Shown: positions 8,628 through 18,040, counted from the stretch's first letter. The stretch: DNA of 58,659 bases from Zoogloea sp. (GCF_028689785.1 NZ_JAQVCN010000030.1:1-58659); one strand, 5' to 3'. The notes: generated by a model not told the origin, from the sequence alone. Numbers and translations: made by a program.

Positions 8628-10310
8628 ATGTACCGTTACGACTCTTACGACCAGAAAATCGTCGACGAACGCGTCGCCCAGTTCCGCGATCAAACCCGCC
8701 GCTATCTGGCCGGCGAGCTGACCGAAGACGAATTCCGCCCCCTGCGTTTGCAGAATGGCCTCTATATCCAGCGCCACGCCCCCATGCTGCGGGTGGCGGT
8801 GCCTTACGGGCTGCTGTCATCGCGTCAGGTGCGCACCCTGGCCCACATCGCCCGCACCCACGACAAAGGCTACGCTCACATCACCACGCGCCAGAACTTC
8901 CAGTTCAACTGGCCCGAACTCAAGGTGGTGCCGGAGATCCTGGCCGAGCTGGCCCAGGTCGAGATGCACGCCATCCAGACTTCCGGCGCCTGCATCCGCA
9001 ATATCACCTCCGACCCCTTCGCCGGCGTGGCCGGTGACGAGTACATCGACCCCCGCCCCTGGTGCGAGGTACTGCGCCAGTGGAGCACCTTCCACCCCGA
9101 GTTCGCCTTCCTGCCCCGCAAGTTCAAGATGGCCGTCAATGGCGCCCACCAGGACCGGGCAGTGATCCAGTGTCACGATATCGGTCTCGAGCTCAAGCGC
9201 GATGCCGCTGGCGAGATCGGCTTCCGCGTGCTGGTGGGCGGTGGCCTCGGGCGCACCCCCATCATCGGTGAAGAGATCAGCGACTTCGTACCGTGGCAGC
9301 ACATCATCACTTACTGTGAGGCAGTACTGCGGGTCTATAACCGCTACGGTCGCCGCGACAACCTTTACAAGGCGCGCATCAAGATCCTCGTCAAGGCCCT
9401 GGGCATCGCCGAGTTCAAGCGCCAGGTCGAAGAAGAATGGGTCTTTGGCAAGAACGGCCCCAACACCCTGACAGAAGCCGAGGTGGCCCGCGTAGCAGCC
9501 CACTTCACCGCCCCCACCTACGTGCAACTGCCGGGCGATGACTCCAGCTATGTCGCCCAGCGTGCAGCCAACCCGGCCTTTGCCGCCTGGGCCAAGCGCA
9601 ACGTGCTGGCCCACAAGGTGCCGGGGTACGCCGTGGTGGTGCTGTCCCTGAAAGACCCGAAGCGCGCCCCTGGCGACATCACCGACGCTCAGCTCGACCT
9701 CGCGGCAGACCTGGCAGACGCCTACAGCTTCGGCGAGATCCGCACCACCCACGAGCAGAACCTGGTGCTGGCCGACGTCCGGCAATCCGACCTGTTCGCC
9801 GTCTGGGAAAAGGCCCGCGCTGCCGGCCTCGCGACCCCGACCTTCGGCCTGCTCAACGACATGATCTGCTGCCCGGGGGGCGACTTCTGCGCCCTGGCCA
9901 ACGCCAAGTCCATCCCCATCGCCAACGCCATCCAGGAGCGTTTCGAGGATCTGGACTACCTCTACGATATCGGCGACCTGGAGCTCAACATCTCCGGCTG
10001 CATGAACTCCTGCGGCCACCACCACGTGGGCCACATCGGCATCCTCGGCGTCGACAAGAACGGCTCCGAGTGGTACCAGGTCAGCCTCGGCGGCAGCCAG
10101 GGCAACAACACCTCCATCGGCAAGGTCATCGGCCGCTCTTTCGCCGCAGCCGAAATGCCGGACGTGATCACCAAGATCATCGACGTCTACCGGGCCCAGC
10201 GCCAGGGAGGCGAGCGCTTCATCGAAACCGTCCGCCGCATCGGCCTCGACCCGTTCAAGATTGGTGTGTATGGCGACGCCGCCATCATCGAAAGGAATCA
10301 GAATGCCTAA
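8628..10310 (+). CDS. cysI: Assimilatory sulfite reductase hemoprotein
   Basis: A 560-residue siroheme/[4Fe-4S] reductase of the nitrite/sulfite reductase family, converting sulfite to sulfide. The cluster and siroheme cysteines are seen as C-X5-C (CPGGDFC, C415 and C421) and C-X3-C (CMNSC, C458 and C462). Two ferredoxin-like half domains precede each catalytic half. No flavoprotein partner (cysJ) is in the operon and the next gene is a DUF934 protein, so electrons may come from ferredoxin or an unlinked partner. The start is ATG at 8628 with an AGGA ribosome binding site. Confidence 0.92.
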   Translation: MYRYDSYDQKIVDERVAQFRDQTRRYLAGELTEDEFRPLRLQNGLYIQRHAPMLRVAVPYGLLSSRQVRTLAHIARTHDKGYAHITTRQNFQFNWPELKVVPEILAELAQVEMHAIQTSGACIRNITSDPFAGVAGDEYIDPRPWCEVLRQWSTFHPEFAFLPRKFKMAVNGAHQDRAVIQCHDIGLELKRDAAGEIGFRVLVGGGLGRTPIIGEEISDFVPWQHIITYCEAVLRVYNRYGRRDNLYKARIKILVKALGIAEFKRQVEEEWVFGKNGPNTLTEAEVARVAAHFTAPTYVQLPGDDSSYVAQRAANPAFAAWAKRNVLAHKVPGYAVVVLSLKDPKRAPGDITDAQLDLAADLADAYSFGEIRTTHEQNLVLADVRQSDLFAVWEKARAAGLATPTFGLLNDMICCPGGDFCALANAKSIPIANAIQERFEDLDYLYDIGDLELNISGCMNSCGHHHVGHIGILGVDKNGSEWYQVSLGGSQGNNTSIGKVIGRSFAAAEMPDVITKIIDVYRAQRQGGERFIETVRRIGLDPFKIGVYGDAAIIERNQNA

Positions 10311-10827
10311 GCTCATCAAGAACGGCCTCGTGATCGACGACAGCGCAGAGATCCTCGTCCTGGACGAGACCCAGGCCCCCGAAGCCCTTAACCTGCCGGA
10401 GGGCCCGGTGTTCGTACCCCTGGCCGTATGGCAGGCCCACAAGGGTGTCCTGTCCGGCCGCCCCGGGCTGGGTGTCTGGCTGGACAGCCACGAGAGCGTG
10501 GACGATCTGGCTTCCGACCTGGACAGTCTCCAGGCCATCGCCCTCAACTTCCCGAAGTTCACCGATGGCCGAGCCTACTCTGGCGCCGCCCTGCTGCGCA
10601 GCCGTTACGGTTTCAAGGGCGAGATCCGTGCCATCGGCGACGTGCTGCGCGACCAGTTCTTCTTCATGCAACGCTGTGGCTTCGACGCCATCCAGCCCAA
10701 GGCCGGCAGATACTCCGATGCCCTGCTCGCTGACGCCTTAGCCAGCCTGCAAGACTTCTCCAGCCCCTACCAGGCCGCCATCGATCAGCCCGAACCTCTG
10801 TTCCGCCGCGCCGCGCGGGTCGCCTGA
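10303..10827 (+). CDS. DUF934-family protein linked to sulfite reduction
   Basis: A 174-residue protein starting MPKLIKNG at 10303, overlapping the cysI stop by eight bases with AAAGGAA upstream. Conserved-looking segments include LPEGPVFVPLAVWQAH, FPKFTDGRAYSGAALLRSRYGFKGEIRAIGDV and FFMQRCGFDA. DUF934 proteins are regularly found next to cysI in bacteria without CysJ and are annotated as probable sulfite-reduction accessory proteins. The biochemical role is not established. No signal peptide, membrane segment or cofactor motif is visible. Confidence 0.88.
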   Translation: MPKLIKNGLVIDDSAEILVLDETQAPEALNLPEGPVFVPLAVWQAHKGVLSGRPGLGVWLDSHESVDDLASDLDSLQAIALNFPKFTDGRAYSGAALLRSRYGFKGEIRAIGDVLRDQFFFMQRCGFDAIQPKAGRYSDALLADALASLQDFSSPYQAAIDQPEPLFRRAARVA

Positions 10828-10839
10828 GGAGGCCTCATC

Positions 10840-11565
10840 ATGCATCCCAACCAGAATCCCAAGCTCGACGACCCCGCCCTGCTGGCCAGCCTGGAAGCCA
10901 AGCTCGCCCAGCTCAAGGCCGACCTGGCCGCATGGGCCGCCGAACTGCCGGCCATCACCATGGCCAACAGCCTGGGCGCCGAGGACATGGTGCTCACCGA
11001 TGTGATCTGCACCAGCTGTCTGCCCATCGAGATTTTCTCCCTTGATACCGGCCGTCTGCCCTTGGAAACCTACGATCTGATGGCCAAGGTGCAGCAGCAC
11101 TACGGGCTCAAGCTGAAGTTCTTCTACCCGAACCAGACCGCCATCGAGAACTTCACTCGCGAGAACGGCATCAACGCCTTCTACGACAGCGTCGAGCTGC
11201 GCAAGGCCTGCTGCCACGCCCGCAAGGTCGAGCCCCTGGGCCGCGCTCTGGCCGGCAAACAGGCCTGGATCACCGGCCTGCGGGCCCAGCAATCCACCAC
11301 CCGCACCGACCTGCCCAAGCGTCAGTTCGATGAGGGTAATGGCCTGGTCAAGTTCAACCCCCTGTCCGAGTGGACCGAGAAGGAAGTGTGGGCCTACATC
11401 CGTCTCAACAAGGTTCCATACAACGCCCTGCACGACAAGTTCTACCCCAGCATCGGCTGTGCGCCCTGTACGCGCCCCGTCTCCATCGGCGAGGACGTGC
11501 GCGCCGGGCGCTGGTGGTGGGAAAATCCGGAAACCAAGGAATGTGGTCTGCACGTCAAGAAGTGA
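10840..11565 (+). CDS. cysH: APS-type (iron-sulfur) adenylylsulfate reductase, CysH family
   Basis: A 241-residue thioredoxin-dependent reductase giving sulfite. Besides the catalytic C-terminal ECGLH motif (C235), it has the CC...CXXC pairs C124-C125 and C207-C210. These bind a [4Fe-4S] cluster and mark reductases that prefer adenosine 5-phosphosulfate over PAPS. This agrees with the absence of cysC from the operon. A strong GAGGAGG ribosome binding site precedes the ATG at 10840. The substrate call rests on the cysteine pattern. Confidence 0.92.
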   Translation: MHPNQNPKLDDPALLASLEAKLAQLKADLAAWAAELPAITMANSLGAEDMVLTDVICTSCLPIEIFSLDTGRLPLETYDLMAKVQQHYGLKLKFFYPNQTAIENFTRENGINAFYDSVELRKACCHARKVEPLGRALAGKQAWITGLRAQQSTTRTDLPKRQFDEGNGLVKFNPLSEWTEKEVWAYIRLNKVPYNALHDKFYPSIGCAPCTRPVSIGEDVRAGRWWWENPETKECGLHVKK

Positions 11566-11598
11566 CGGACAGTCAAGAAACCTCTATCGAGTAAAGCA

Positions 11599-12534
11599 AT
11601 GTCGACGCTCACCAAGCAAACCCTGAGCCACCTGGACTGGCTCGAATCCGAAGCCATCCACATCATGCGTGAAGTGGCTGGTCAGTGCAGCAACCCGGTG
11701 CTGCTATTCTCCGGCGGCAAGGACTCCATCTGCATGCTGCGGATCGCCGAAAAGGCGTTCCGCCCGGGCAAATTCCCCTTCCCCCTGATGCACATCGACA
11801 CCGGCCACAACTATCAGGAAGTGGTCGCCTTCCGCGACAAGCGTGCCGCCGAACTGGGTGAACGCCTGATCGTGCGCTCGGTGGAAGACTCCATGAAGCG
11901 CGGCACCGTGGTGCTCAAGCACGAGAACGAGTCTCGCAACAAACACCAGTCTGTGACCCTGCTGGAGGCCATCGAAGAGTTCGGCTTCGACGCCTGCATC
12001 GGCGGCGCCCGTCGTGACGAGGAAAAGGCCCGCGCCAAGGAGCGCATCATGAGCTTCCGCGACGAATTCGGCCAATGGGACCCGAAGAACCAGCGCCCCG
12101 AGTTGTGGAACCTCTACAACGCCCGCAGCCACAAGGGCGAGAACATCCGCGCCTTCCCGATCTCCAACTGGACCGAGATGGACGTGTGGCAGTACATCGA
12201 GCGCGAAGGCCTCGAACTGCCCTCCATCTACTTCGCCCACACCCGCCCGGTGGTGATGCGCCAGGGCGCCATCGTGCCGGTCAACGTCCCGCTGACCAGT
12301 GGTGAGCTGACCAACCTGCCCAGGGCCGGTGAAGAGATCATCGACCTGCAGGTGCGTTTCCGCACCGTGGGTGACATTTCCTGCACCGCCCCCGTCGAGT
12401 CGGACGCCGACAGCGTCGAGAAGATCGTGCTGGAAACTGCCACCACTACCATTACCGAGCGCGGCGCCACCCGCCTGGACGACCAGACCAGCGACGCCTC
12501 CATGGAACAACGCAAGAAAGAGGGTTACTTCTGA
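11599..12534 (+). CDS. cysD: Sulfate adenylyltransferase small subunit
   Basis: A 311-residue ATP sulfurylase catalytic subunit. It carries the PP-loop SGGKDS near residue 37 (FSGGKDSICMLRIAEKAF) and the family segments DTGHNYQEVVAFRD and IGGARRDEEKARAKERIMSF. It makes APS from ATP and sulfate together with CysN. Its TGA overlaps the cysN ATG by one base, so the two subunits are translationally coupled. Confidence 0.95.
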   Translation: MSTLTKQTLSHLDWLESEAIHIMREVAGQCSNPVLLFSGGKDSICMLRIAEKAFRPGKFPFPLMHIDTGHNYQEVVAFRDKRAAELGERLIVRSVEDSMKRGTVVLKHENESRNKHQSVTLLEAIEEFGFDACIGGARRDEEKARAKERIMSFRDEFGQWDPKNQRPELWNLYNARSHKGENIRAFPISNWTEMDVWQYIEREGLELPSIYFAHTRPVVMRQGAIVPVNVPLTSGELTNLPRAGEEIIDLQVRFRTVGDISCTAPVESDADSVEKIVLETATTTITERGATRLDDQTSDASMEQRKKEGYF

Positions 12535-13805
12535 TGACCGCCCATGTTGAAGACCACGGACTGCTGCGCTTTCTGACCTGCGGCTCCGTGGATGACGGCA
12601 AAAGCACCCTGATCGGCCGCCTGCTGTTTGACACCAAGACCATCCTGGCCGACACCCTGACGGCCATTGAGCGCACCTCCACCAAGCGTGGCCTGACCGC
12701 CGTTGATCTATCCCTGCTGACCGATGGCCTGCAGGCCGAGCGCGAACAGGGCATTACCATCGACGTGGCCTACCGCTACTTCTCCACCGGCACGCGCAAG
12801 TACATCATCGCCGACGCGCCGGGTCACGAGCAGTACACCCGCAACATGGTCACCGCAGCCTCCACCGCCAACGTCGCCATCATCCTGATCGACGCGCGCA
12901 AGGGCGTGCTCACCCAGACCCGTCGCCACAGCTACCTGGCCAAGCTGGTGGGTATCCCCCACGTCATCGTGGCCGTCAACAAGATGGATCTGGTGGACTA
13001 CGACCAAGCCACCTACGATTCCATCGTGGCCGAGTACAAGGCCTTCGCCGAGCAGATCGGCCTTAAAGACGTGCGCTTCATCCCGCTGTCGGCCCTCGTC
13101 GGCGACATGATCGTGGACCGGGGCGAGCGCCTCGGCTGGTACCAGGGCCCGACCCTCATCGACATCCTCGAAGCCGCCCCCGCAGCCCACACAGAAAAGG
13201 CCGAGAGCTTCCGCTTCCCGGTGCAATACGTATGCCGCCCGCAGGCCTCCGACAACCCCGAGCTGCACGACTACCGGGGCTTCATGGGCCGGGTCGAGTC
13301 CGGCGAGGTCAAGGTGGGCGACAGCGTCACCGTGCTACCCAACGGCCTGAGCACCAAGGTCAAGGACATCCAGCTCTACGGCGAGTCCATCGGCAAGGCC
13401 ATCCACGAGCAGTCCGTGACCCTGCTGCTGGAAGACGAAATCGACATCTCCCGGGGCGACATGATCGTGAATAGCGACGAGCTGCCCAGCCAGACCAAGC
13501 AAGTGGATGCCATGGTGTGCTGGCTCTCCGAAACCCCGCTGTCGCCGGCCCGCACCTACTGGCTGCGCCACACCACCCGGGAAGTCAAAGCCAAGGTGGC
13601 CGTCATCGCCCATCGGGTAGACATCAACACCCTGGCCAACGAGGGCACCACCACCCTGGCGATGAACGACATTGCCCAGCTCACCCTCAAGCTGGCCCAG
13701 CCGATCTTTGCGGACAACTACACCGACTCCCGCGCCACGGGAGCCTTCATCCTGATCGATGAATCCAACAACAACACCGTCGGCGCCGGCATGATCGTGG
13801 GCTGA
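12534..13805 (+). CDS. cysN: Sulfate adenylyltransferase GTPase subunit
   Basis: A 423-residue EF-Tu-like GTPase that drives the CysD reaction by GTP hydrolysis. Visible motifs are GSVDDGKST (about 17-25), DAPGHEQYTRNM (from about 92) and NKMD (about 149). It is shorter than the 475-residue Escherichia coli CysN and has no APS kinase (CysC) fusion, consistent with an APS-reducing pathway. It is the last gene of the operon, and a terminator follows 31 bases downstream. Confidence 0.95.
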   Translation: MTAHVEDHGLLRFLTCGSVDDGKSTLIGRLLFDTKTILADTLTAIERTSTKRGLTAVDLSLLTDGLQAEREQGITIDVAYRYFSTGTRKYIIADAPGHEQYTRNMVTAASTANVAIILIDARKGVLTQTRRHSYLAKLVGIPHVIVAVNKMDLVDYDQATYDSIVAEYKAFAEQIGLKDVRFIPLSALVGDMIVDRGERLGWYQGPTLIDILEAAPAAHTEKAESFRFPVQYVCRPQASDNPELHDYRGFMGRVESGEVKVGDSVTVLPNGLSTKVKDIQLYGESIGKAIHEQSVTLLLEDEIDISRGDMIVNSDELPSQTKQVDAMVCWLSETPLSPARTYWLRHTTREVKAKVAVIAHRVDINTLANEGTTTLAMNDIAQLTLKLAQPIFADNYTDSRATGAFILIDESNNNTVGAGMIVG

Positions 13806-13836
13806 AGCCCGTATCTTCGCCACTCCAAACTTGCAA

Positions 13837-13860
13837 GGGCCGCATCTGCGGTCCTTTTTT
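13837..13860 (+). terminator. Rho-independent terminator of the cys operon
   Basis: GGGCCGC (13837-13843) pairs with GCGGTCC (13848-13854), with one G-T pair and a four-base loop. Six T residues follow directly (13855-13860). Confidence 0.85.
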
Positions 13861-13918
13861 CATTGCCAGGCCACTCCAAGATGACAGGCTCCCTCACTAC
13901 TTGGCCGCACCCTGAACC

Positions 13919-13950
13919 CAGAAAAAGAAATGGCCGCCCGAAGGCGGCCA
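13919..13950 (-). terminator. Rho-independent terminator of the mot-che operon
   Basis: On the minus strand, TGGCCGCC and GGCGGCCA form an eight-base stem with a TTCG tetraloop (13931-13950). A T-rich tract TTTCTTTTTC follows (13930 downward). It lies 31 bases after the cheA stop and closes the motA-to-cheA operon. Confidence 0.9.
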
Positions 13951-13981
13951 AAGTCCCGGATGGGACGAGCGAATCGATAAC

Positions 13982-16357
13982 TCAGGCGGCTGCCGGCATC
14001 ACCCTCCGGGCCATGCCCACGAGCATGGGGACGTCCAGGATCAGGGCCACACGCCCATCCCCCATGATGGTCGCCCCGGCCACACCAGGCACTCGCCGGT
14101 AGTTGGCCTCAAGGCTCTTGATTACGACCTGGTGTTGACCAATCAGCTGGTCGATGAACAGTGCGGCGCTCTGGCCATCGGCCTCAAGCACGACCATAAT
14201 GCCCTTCTGCCAGTCGGTGATCGCCCCCTGGATGCGAAAGACCTCATGGAGACAGATGACGGGAAGGTATTCGCCCCGCACCTGGATCAGGCGCTCGACG
14301 CCGGACACGCTCTTCATCATGCCCCGCTCGGGCTGCATGGACTCCATGACGTAACCGAGGGGGATGATGTAGGTCTCCGGCCCCACGCCGACGCTCATGC
14401 CATCGAGAATGGCCAGGGTCAGCGGCAGGCGCACAGTGATGCGGGTACCGACGCCCGGCATAGAATCGAGCTCGATCCGCCCCCCCATGGCCGAGATGTT
14501 CTTCTTCACCACATCCATGCCGACACCACGACCTGACACTTCCGTCACCTGGTCGGCCGTCGAGAAGCCTGGCTCCATGATGAGCTGCCACACCTCCTGA
14601 TCGCTCATGGTGTCACTGACGGCCATGCCACGCTCCTTCGCCTTGGCGAGGATTCGGGCACGGTTCAGGCCGGCGCCATCGTCCCCCACCTCAATGACGA
14701 TGTTGCCGCTTTGATGGTAGGCACTGAGGGTAATGGTGCCGGTTTCGGGCTTGCCCGCAGCCAGACGCTTGTCAGGCGTTTCCAGACCGTGGTCGAGGCT
14801 GTTGCGCACCAGATGAGTCAGAGGGTCGGTGATGCGCTCGACCAGACTCTTGTCCATCTCGGTCGTCTCCCCAATGGTCTTCAGCTCCACATGCTTTCCA
14901 AGCTTCTGGGAGAGATCACGGACCACCCGGGGGAAGCGGCTGAAAACGACGGAGATCGGCATCATCCGGATGGACATCACCGACTCCTGGATGTCGCGGG
15001 TGTTGCGTTCAAGCTGGGCCAGGCCGTTGATGAGACGTTCGAAGATGACCGGATCGGCGTTGCTGGCAGCCTGGGTGAGCATGGCCTGGGTAATCACCAG
15101 CTCCCCTACCAGGTTGATCATCTGGTCTACCTTCTCGACACTGACCCGAATCGAGCCACTATCTCCCGTCCCTGCAGCCTTCACGGGCGCCTTCCTGGCC
15201 GCAGTCGTGGTCGCCGCTGCGACAGGTGAGGGCGCTGTTGCTGCGGCCTCGGGCACCGCGACCACAGCGGCCGGCGGGGGTGCCGCCGCGGCCACCGGCA
15301 ACGGCTCGAACAGGCCGTAAGCGGTTTCCTGGGGCGCGGCAATGGCGGGCGGAGCGGGCTCATCGAACAGACCGTAGGCCGTCTCCACGGCTACCGTTGC
15401 GGCGGACTGCTCCAGGGCCGGGAGTTCGGTAAAGAAACCATAGGGCTCTGCTTCCCGTCGGGCCAGCAGGCTGGTCACTTCAGCATCGTCAAAGAAACCA
15501 TAGGCCTCTTGCGTTGCGGCAGGAGCAGACGGCACTTCGCCGAGCGGCTCGAAGAAACCGTAGGCGTCGTCACTCGTGCGCCAACTGTCGCCGGATGACG
15601 CCTCCAGATCATCGAAGAAACCATAGGCATCGCCATCCCCGCCCCGCCCCGAGAAGGGCTCGATCCGCAGCGACGCAGCATCCACGACAAAATCCAGGAC
15701 ACCTCGGAGCAACTCGGCATCCACGTCGGTAACGATACGCAGGTGACACTCACGCGTCCCACCACTGGGCGACTGGATGGACTCGACGGCACCAAAGCTG
15801 CCAAGCTCCCTGATCAGGTGTGCAAGACTCTCCCCATCCTCGACAGCCGCACCAGCCAGCACGAAATACAGGTCAAAGCCCATCCCAGGCGAAGTCGATA
15901 CCACAGCATCGCCAGGCTGCGCAGAGGGCGCCGGGATGACGGGAACGCTTGCCTCCTTCGGCTCGTCAAGCGCACGGCACAGGGCCTCCAAGCGATGGCA
16001 AATAGCCTCGGCGGCCTCCCGGTCGGCATCCTCCTCACCACGATGTGCGGCGAGCAGGTTCTTGAGCACATCACCGGCGACCAGTGACGCGTCCACCATG
16101 TCGTCGGTAAGTGGCGCCTCCCCCTTTCGCACCCGGTCGAGCATCGTCTCGAGGATATGGGTGACTTCCATCATGTCCTGGAAACCGAAGGTCCCGCTCG
16201 ATCCCTTGATCGAGTGGGCAGCCCTGAACAGGGCGTTAACCTCTTCCGGATCGGGGGCGCCGGGATCAATCGCCAGCAGCAACGCCTCCATGCTCGCCAA
16301 GTGTTCTGCAGCTTCCTCGAAGAACACCTGGTAGAACTGGCTCATGTCTATGGCCAT
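13982..16357 (-). CDS. cheA: Chemotaxis histidine kinase CheA with AYGFF motif array
   Basis: A 791-residue CheA. Domains in order: an Hpt domain with phosphoacceptor H48 (AAHSIKG); a P2-like domain about 158-237; a low-complexity Ala/Pro linker about 240-400; the dimerisation domain (NLVGELVITQ, from about 415); the kinase core with N box (HLVRNSLDHGLE), G1 (VGDDGAGLN) and the FSTADQVTEVSGRGVGMDVV region; and a CheW-like C-terminal domain. The linker holds six AYGFF/AYGLF motifs (separate entry), which is not standard. CheA phosphorylates CheY in response to receptor arrays. It is the last gene of the mot-che operon; cheW, cheR and cheB are not in this window. Confidence 0.95.
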   Translation of the reverse strand: MAIDMSQFYQVFFEEAAEHLASMEALLLAIDPGAPDPEEVNALFRAAHSIKGSSGTFGFQDMMEVTHILETMLDRVRKGEAPLTDDMVDASLVAGDVLKNLLAAHRGEEDADREAAEAICHRLEALCRALDEPKEASVPVIPAPSAQPGDAVVSTSPGMGFDLYFVLAGAAVEDGESLAHLIRELGSFGAVESIQSPSGGTRECHLRIVTDVDAELLRGVLDFVVDAASLRIEPFSGRGGDGDAYGFFDDLEASSGDSWRTSDDAYGFFEPLGEVPSAPAATQEAYGFFDDAEVTSLLARREAEPYGFFTELPALEQSAATVAVETAYGLFDEPAPPAIAAPQETAYGLFEPLPVAAAAPPPAAVVAVPEAAATAPSPVAAATTTAARKAPVKAAGTGDSGSIRVSVEKVDQMINLVGELVITQAMLTQAASNADPVIFERLINGLAQLERNTRDIQESVMSIRMMPISVVFSRFPRVVRDLSQKLGKHVELKTIGETTEMDKSLVERITDPLTHLVRNSLDHGLETPDKRLAAGKPETGTITLSAYHQSGNIVIEVGDDGAGLNRARILAKAKERGMAVSDTMSDQEVWQLIMEPGFSTADQVTEVSGRGVGMDVVKKNISAMGGRIELDSMPGVGTRITVRLPLTLAILDGMSVGVGPETYIIPLGYVMESMQPERGMMKSVSGVERLIQVRGEYLPVICLHEVFRIQGAITDWQKGIMVVLEADGQSAALFIDQLIGQHQVVIKSLEANYRRVPGVAGATIMGDGRVALILDVPMLVGMARRVMPAAA
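15302..15628 (-). repeat. Six-copy AYGFF[D/E] short motif array inside CheA
   Basis: In the CheA linker the following occur: AYGFFDD (244-250), AYGFFEP (265-271), AYGFFDD (285-291), PYGFFTE (305-311), AYGLFDE (327-333) and AYGLFEP (346-352). Starting points are 19-22 residues apart. The sequence between copies is not conserved and is rich in Ala, Pro, Ser and acidic residues, the pattern of disordered linkers carrying repeated binding motifs. The DNA of the copies also diverges, so this is not a recent tandem duplication. Confidence 0.85.
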
Positions 16358-16393
16358 GCCTGTCTCCCGTGATGCACGACGGCCGATGCGGCC

Positions 16394-16759
16394 TTAACCG
16401 ATCACCTTCTTGACGACCTCGATCAGTTTCTGGGGGTCGAAGGGCTTGACCAGCCAGCCGGTCGCGCCTGCCGCACGCCCTTGGGACTTCATCGTATCGG
16501 AGGACTCGGTGGTGAGCATGAGGATAGGCACGCTACGGTACTGGGGCATGGCCCGCAGGGACTTGATCAGAGACAGACCATCCATGCGCGGCATGTTCTG
16601 ATCGGTAAGCACGAGGTTGCAGGCTCTCGCCTTTGCCTTGTCAAGGCCGTCCATGCCATCGACAGCCTCGACCACCTCGTAGCCGGCACTTTTCAGAGTA
16701 AAGGACACCATCTGCCGGATGGAGGCAGAATCATCAACGGTGAGTACGGTCTTGGCCAT
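16394..16759 (-). CDS. cheY: Chemotaxis response regulator CheY
   Basis: A 121-residue single-domain receiver. Visible are the acidic pair D9-D10 (TVDDSAS), phosphoacceptor D53 (LTDQNMPRMDG), the switch threonines at 83-84 (MLTTES) and K105 (WLVKPF). Phospho-CheY binds the flagellar switch. I took the second ATG (16759), which is 6-7 bases from the AGGA; the first ATG (16765) is too close to it. It sits between the receptor-like gene and cheA in one operon. Confidence 0.95.
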   Translation of the reverse strand: MAKTVLTVDDSASIRQMVSFTLKSAGYEVVEAVDGMDGLDKAKARACNLVLTDQNMPRMDGLSLIKSLRAMPQYRSVPILMLTTESSDTMKSQGRAAGATGWLVKPFDPQKLIEVVKKVIG

Positions 16760-16782
16760 CGTCATTTCCTAGGGTTCTGTGA

Positions 16783-17982
16783 CTAAAACAAATCTATCTC
16801 GCCGTGCGAGACTTCCTGCTGACGCACCGGACGAGCCCCGGTCTTCTCTTCAAGTGCAGCAAGCTGCACCCGCATTTCTTCCACCACCCGTAGGAGCGGC
16901 GCCGCGTCCCCCGCTGTCGCCGCTTGCTGGATACAGCCCGACAAAGCATCAAACTGCCCCATCAACTGGGTCAGGCCATTCACGCGGCGTTCCACGTGGG
17001 CTATCAATTGGGACACAAGATCCTGAAACTGGAGCGCGGTCACAGCACGATTGACTTCGGCATCCATGACCTGAGCATGCTCGGCGAGATGACTGATGGC
17101 ATCGCCCCGCTGGCGGTTGAGCCCTTCCATGGAGATCAGGACCTGCTCCACTTGCTGTTTTGATTCAAGTGCAAAATTCATATCGGTGGAGGCCAGCTTC
17201 TCAATCGCCTCTTCCGTACCCCTCACGCCCTCCCGCATCCCCTGCATGACCACAGCAATCTGCTGGCTGCACTGGCTGGTGCGGGTAGACAGATCCCTGA
17301 CCTCATCCGCCACCACCGCAAACCCCCGTCCGGCCTCACCGGCTCGGGCGGCCTCTATGGCTGCATTGAGCGCCAGCAGGTTGGTCTGCTTGGCAATGCC
17401 GGAGATCTCGGTAAGGATCGACTCCACGTCCCTGGCCCGCTTCGAGATCCGGTCGGTCAACTCGACCAGTTCCATGCCGAGCTTGCTGTTCATGATCACG
17501 CTGTCCACCACGCGTTGCATGACACCACTGGTCTGGGCAACGAATTCATCCAGGCGCACGCCCTCATCGCCATCGGCATCGTCGCTGGCAAGGCTCACCG
17601 CGATCGCCTGCTGTGCGTTTGTGGCGGCAAGGATGCCGTGAAAACTCCCGGTGAGGGATGCAATGGCCTCGGAAAGCATCTGCTGCACCTGGTCGACCTC
17701 CTCCCGGATGCACTGATACTGATTGCACGAGCTCACCGAAGCATCGATCAACAGCGTTTCGACCGCTGCGTAAACCTCGCTCGACGAGACCTGCTGCTCG
17801 GCGGTCTTCTCGACCACCACCGGGGAAGGCACAGCCAGGACGAGGGCGATCCAGCCCGGAACCACACCAGCGAGTGCCAAAGCAACCGGCCAGCCTCCGC
17901 CCTGCAGGTAAACCACCACCCCCGCCACGAGGCCTGACCACAGCAAGCCCAGCAGGATGATCGTTGTACGGGTGAGCTTCAT
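16783..17982 (-). CDS. Methyl-accepting chemotaxis-type receptor without periplasmic domain
   Basis: A 399-residue protein. Two hydrophobic segments at about 6-25 and 30-50 are separated by only a few residues (LQGGGW), so there is no periplasmic sensor. No HAMP domain is obvious. The highly conserved receptor signalling tip is present around [20 protein letters not shown] and [14 protein letters not shown]. The C terminus ([12 protein letters not shown]) lacks a typical NWETF-like methylesterase tether. Its place between motB and cheY suggests a core, energy- or cytoplasm-sensing receptor. I start at ATG 17982 (MKLTRTT); an in-frame ATG lies nine codons further upstream. Confidence 0.85.
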   Translation of the reverse strand: MKLTRTTIILLGLLWSGLVAGVVVYLQGGGWPVALALAGVVPGWIALVLAVPSPVVVEKTAEQQVSSSEVYAAVETLLIDASVSSCNQYQCIREEVDQVQQMLSEAIASLTGSFHGILAATNAQQAIAVSLASDDADGDEGVRLDEFVAQTSGVMQRVVDSVIMNSKLGMELVELTDRISKRARDVESILTEISGIAKQTNLLALNAAIEAARAGEAGRGFAVVADEVRDLSTRTSQCSQQIAVVMQGMREGVRGTEEAIEKLASTDMNFALESKQQVEQVLISMEGLNRQRGDAISHLAEHAQVMDAEVNRAVTALQFQDLVSQLIAHVERRVNGLTQLMGQFDALSGCIQQAATAGDAAPLLRVVEEMRVQLAALEEKTGARPVRQQEVSHGEIDLF

Positions 17983-18040
17983 AGTGGTTGGTTTATCTCG
18001 GATACACAAATAAACATATCGTCACTCAAGGGCGATTCCT

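Noticed and set aside
8817-10562. 581-codon open frame antisense to cysI.
   Set aside because: Same pattern of high-GC antisense reading; the sense strand has intact siroheme/iron-sulfur motifs.
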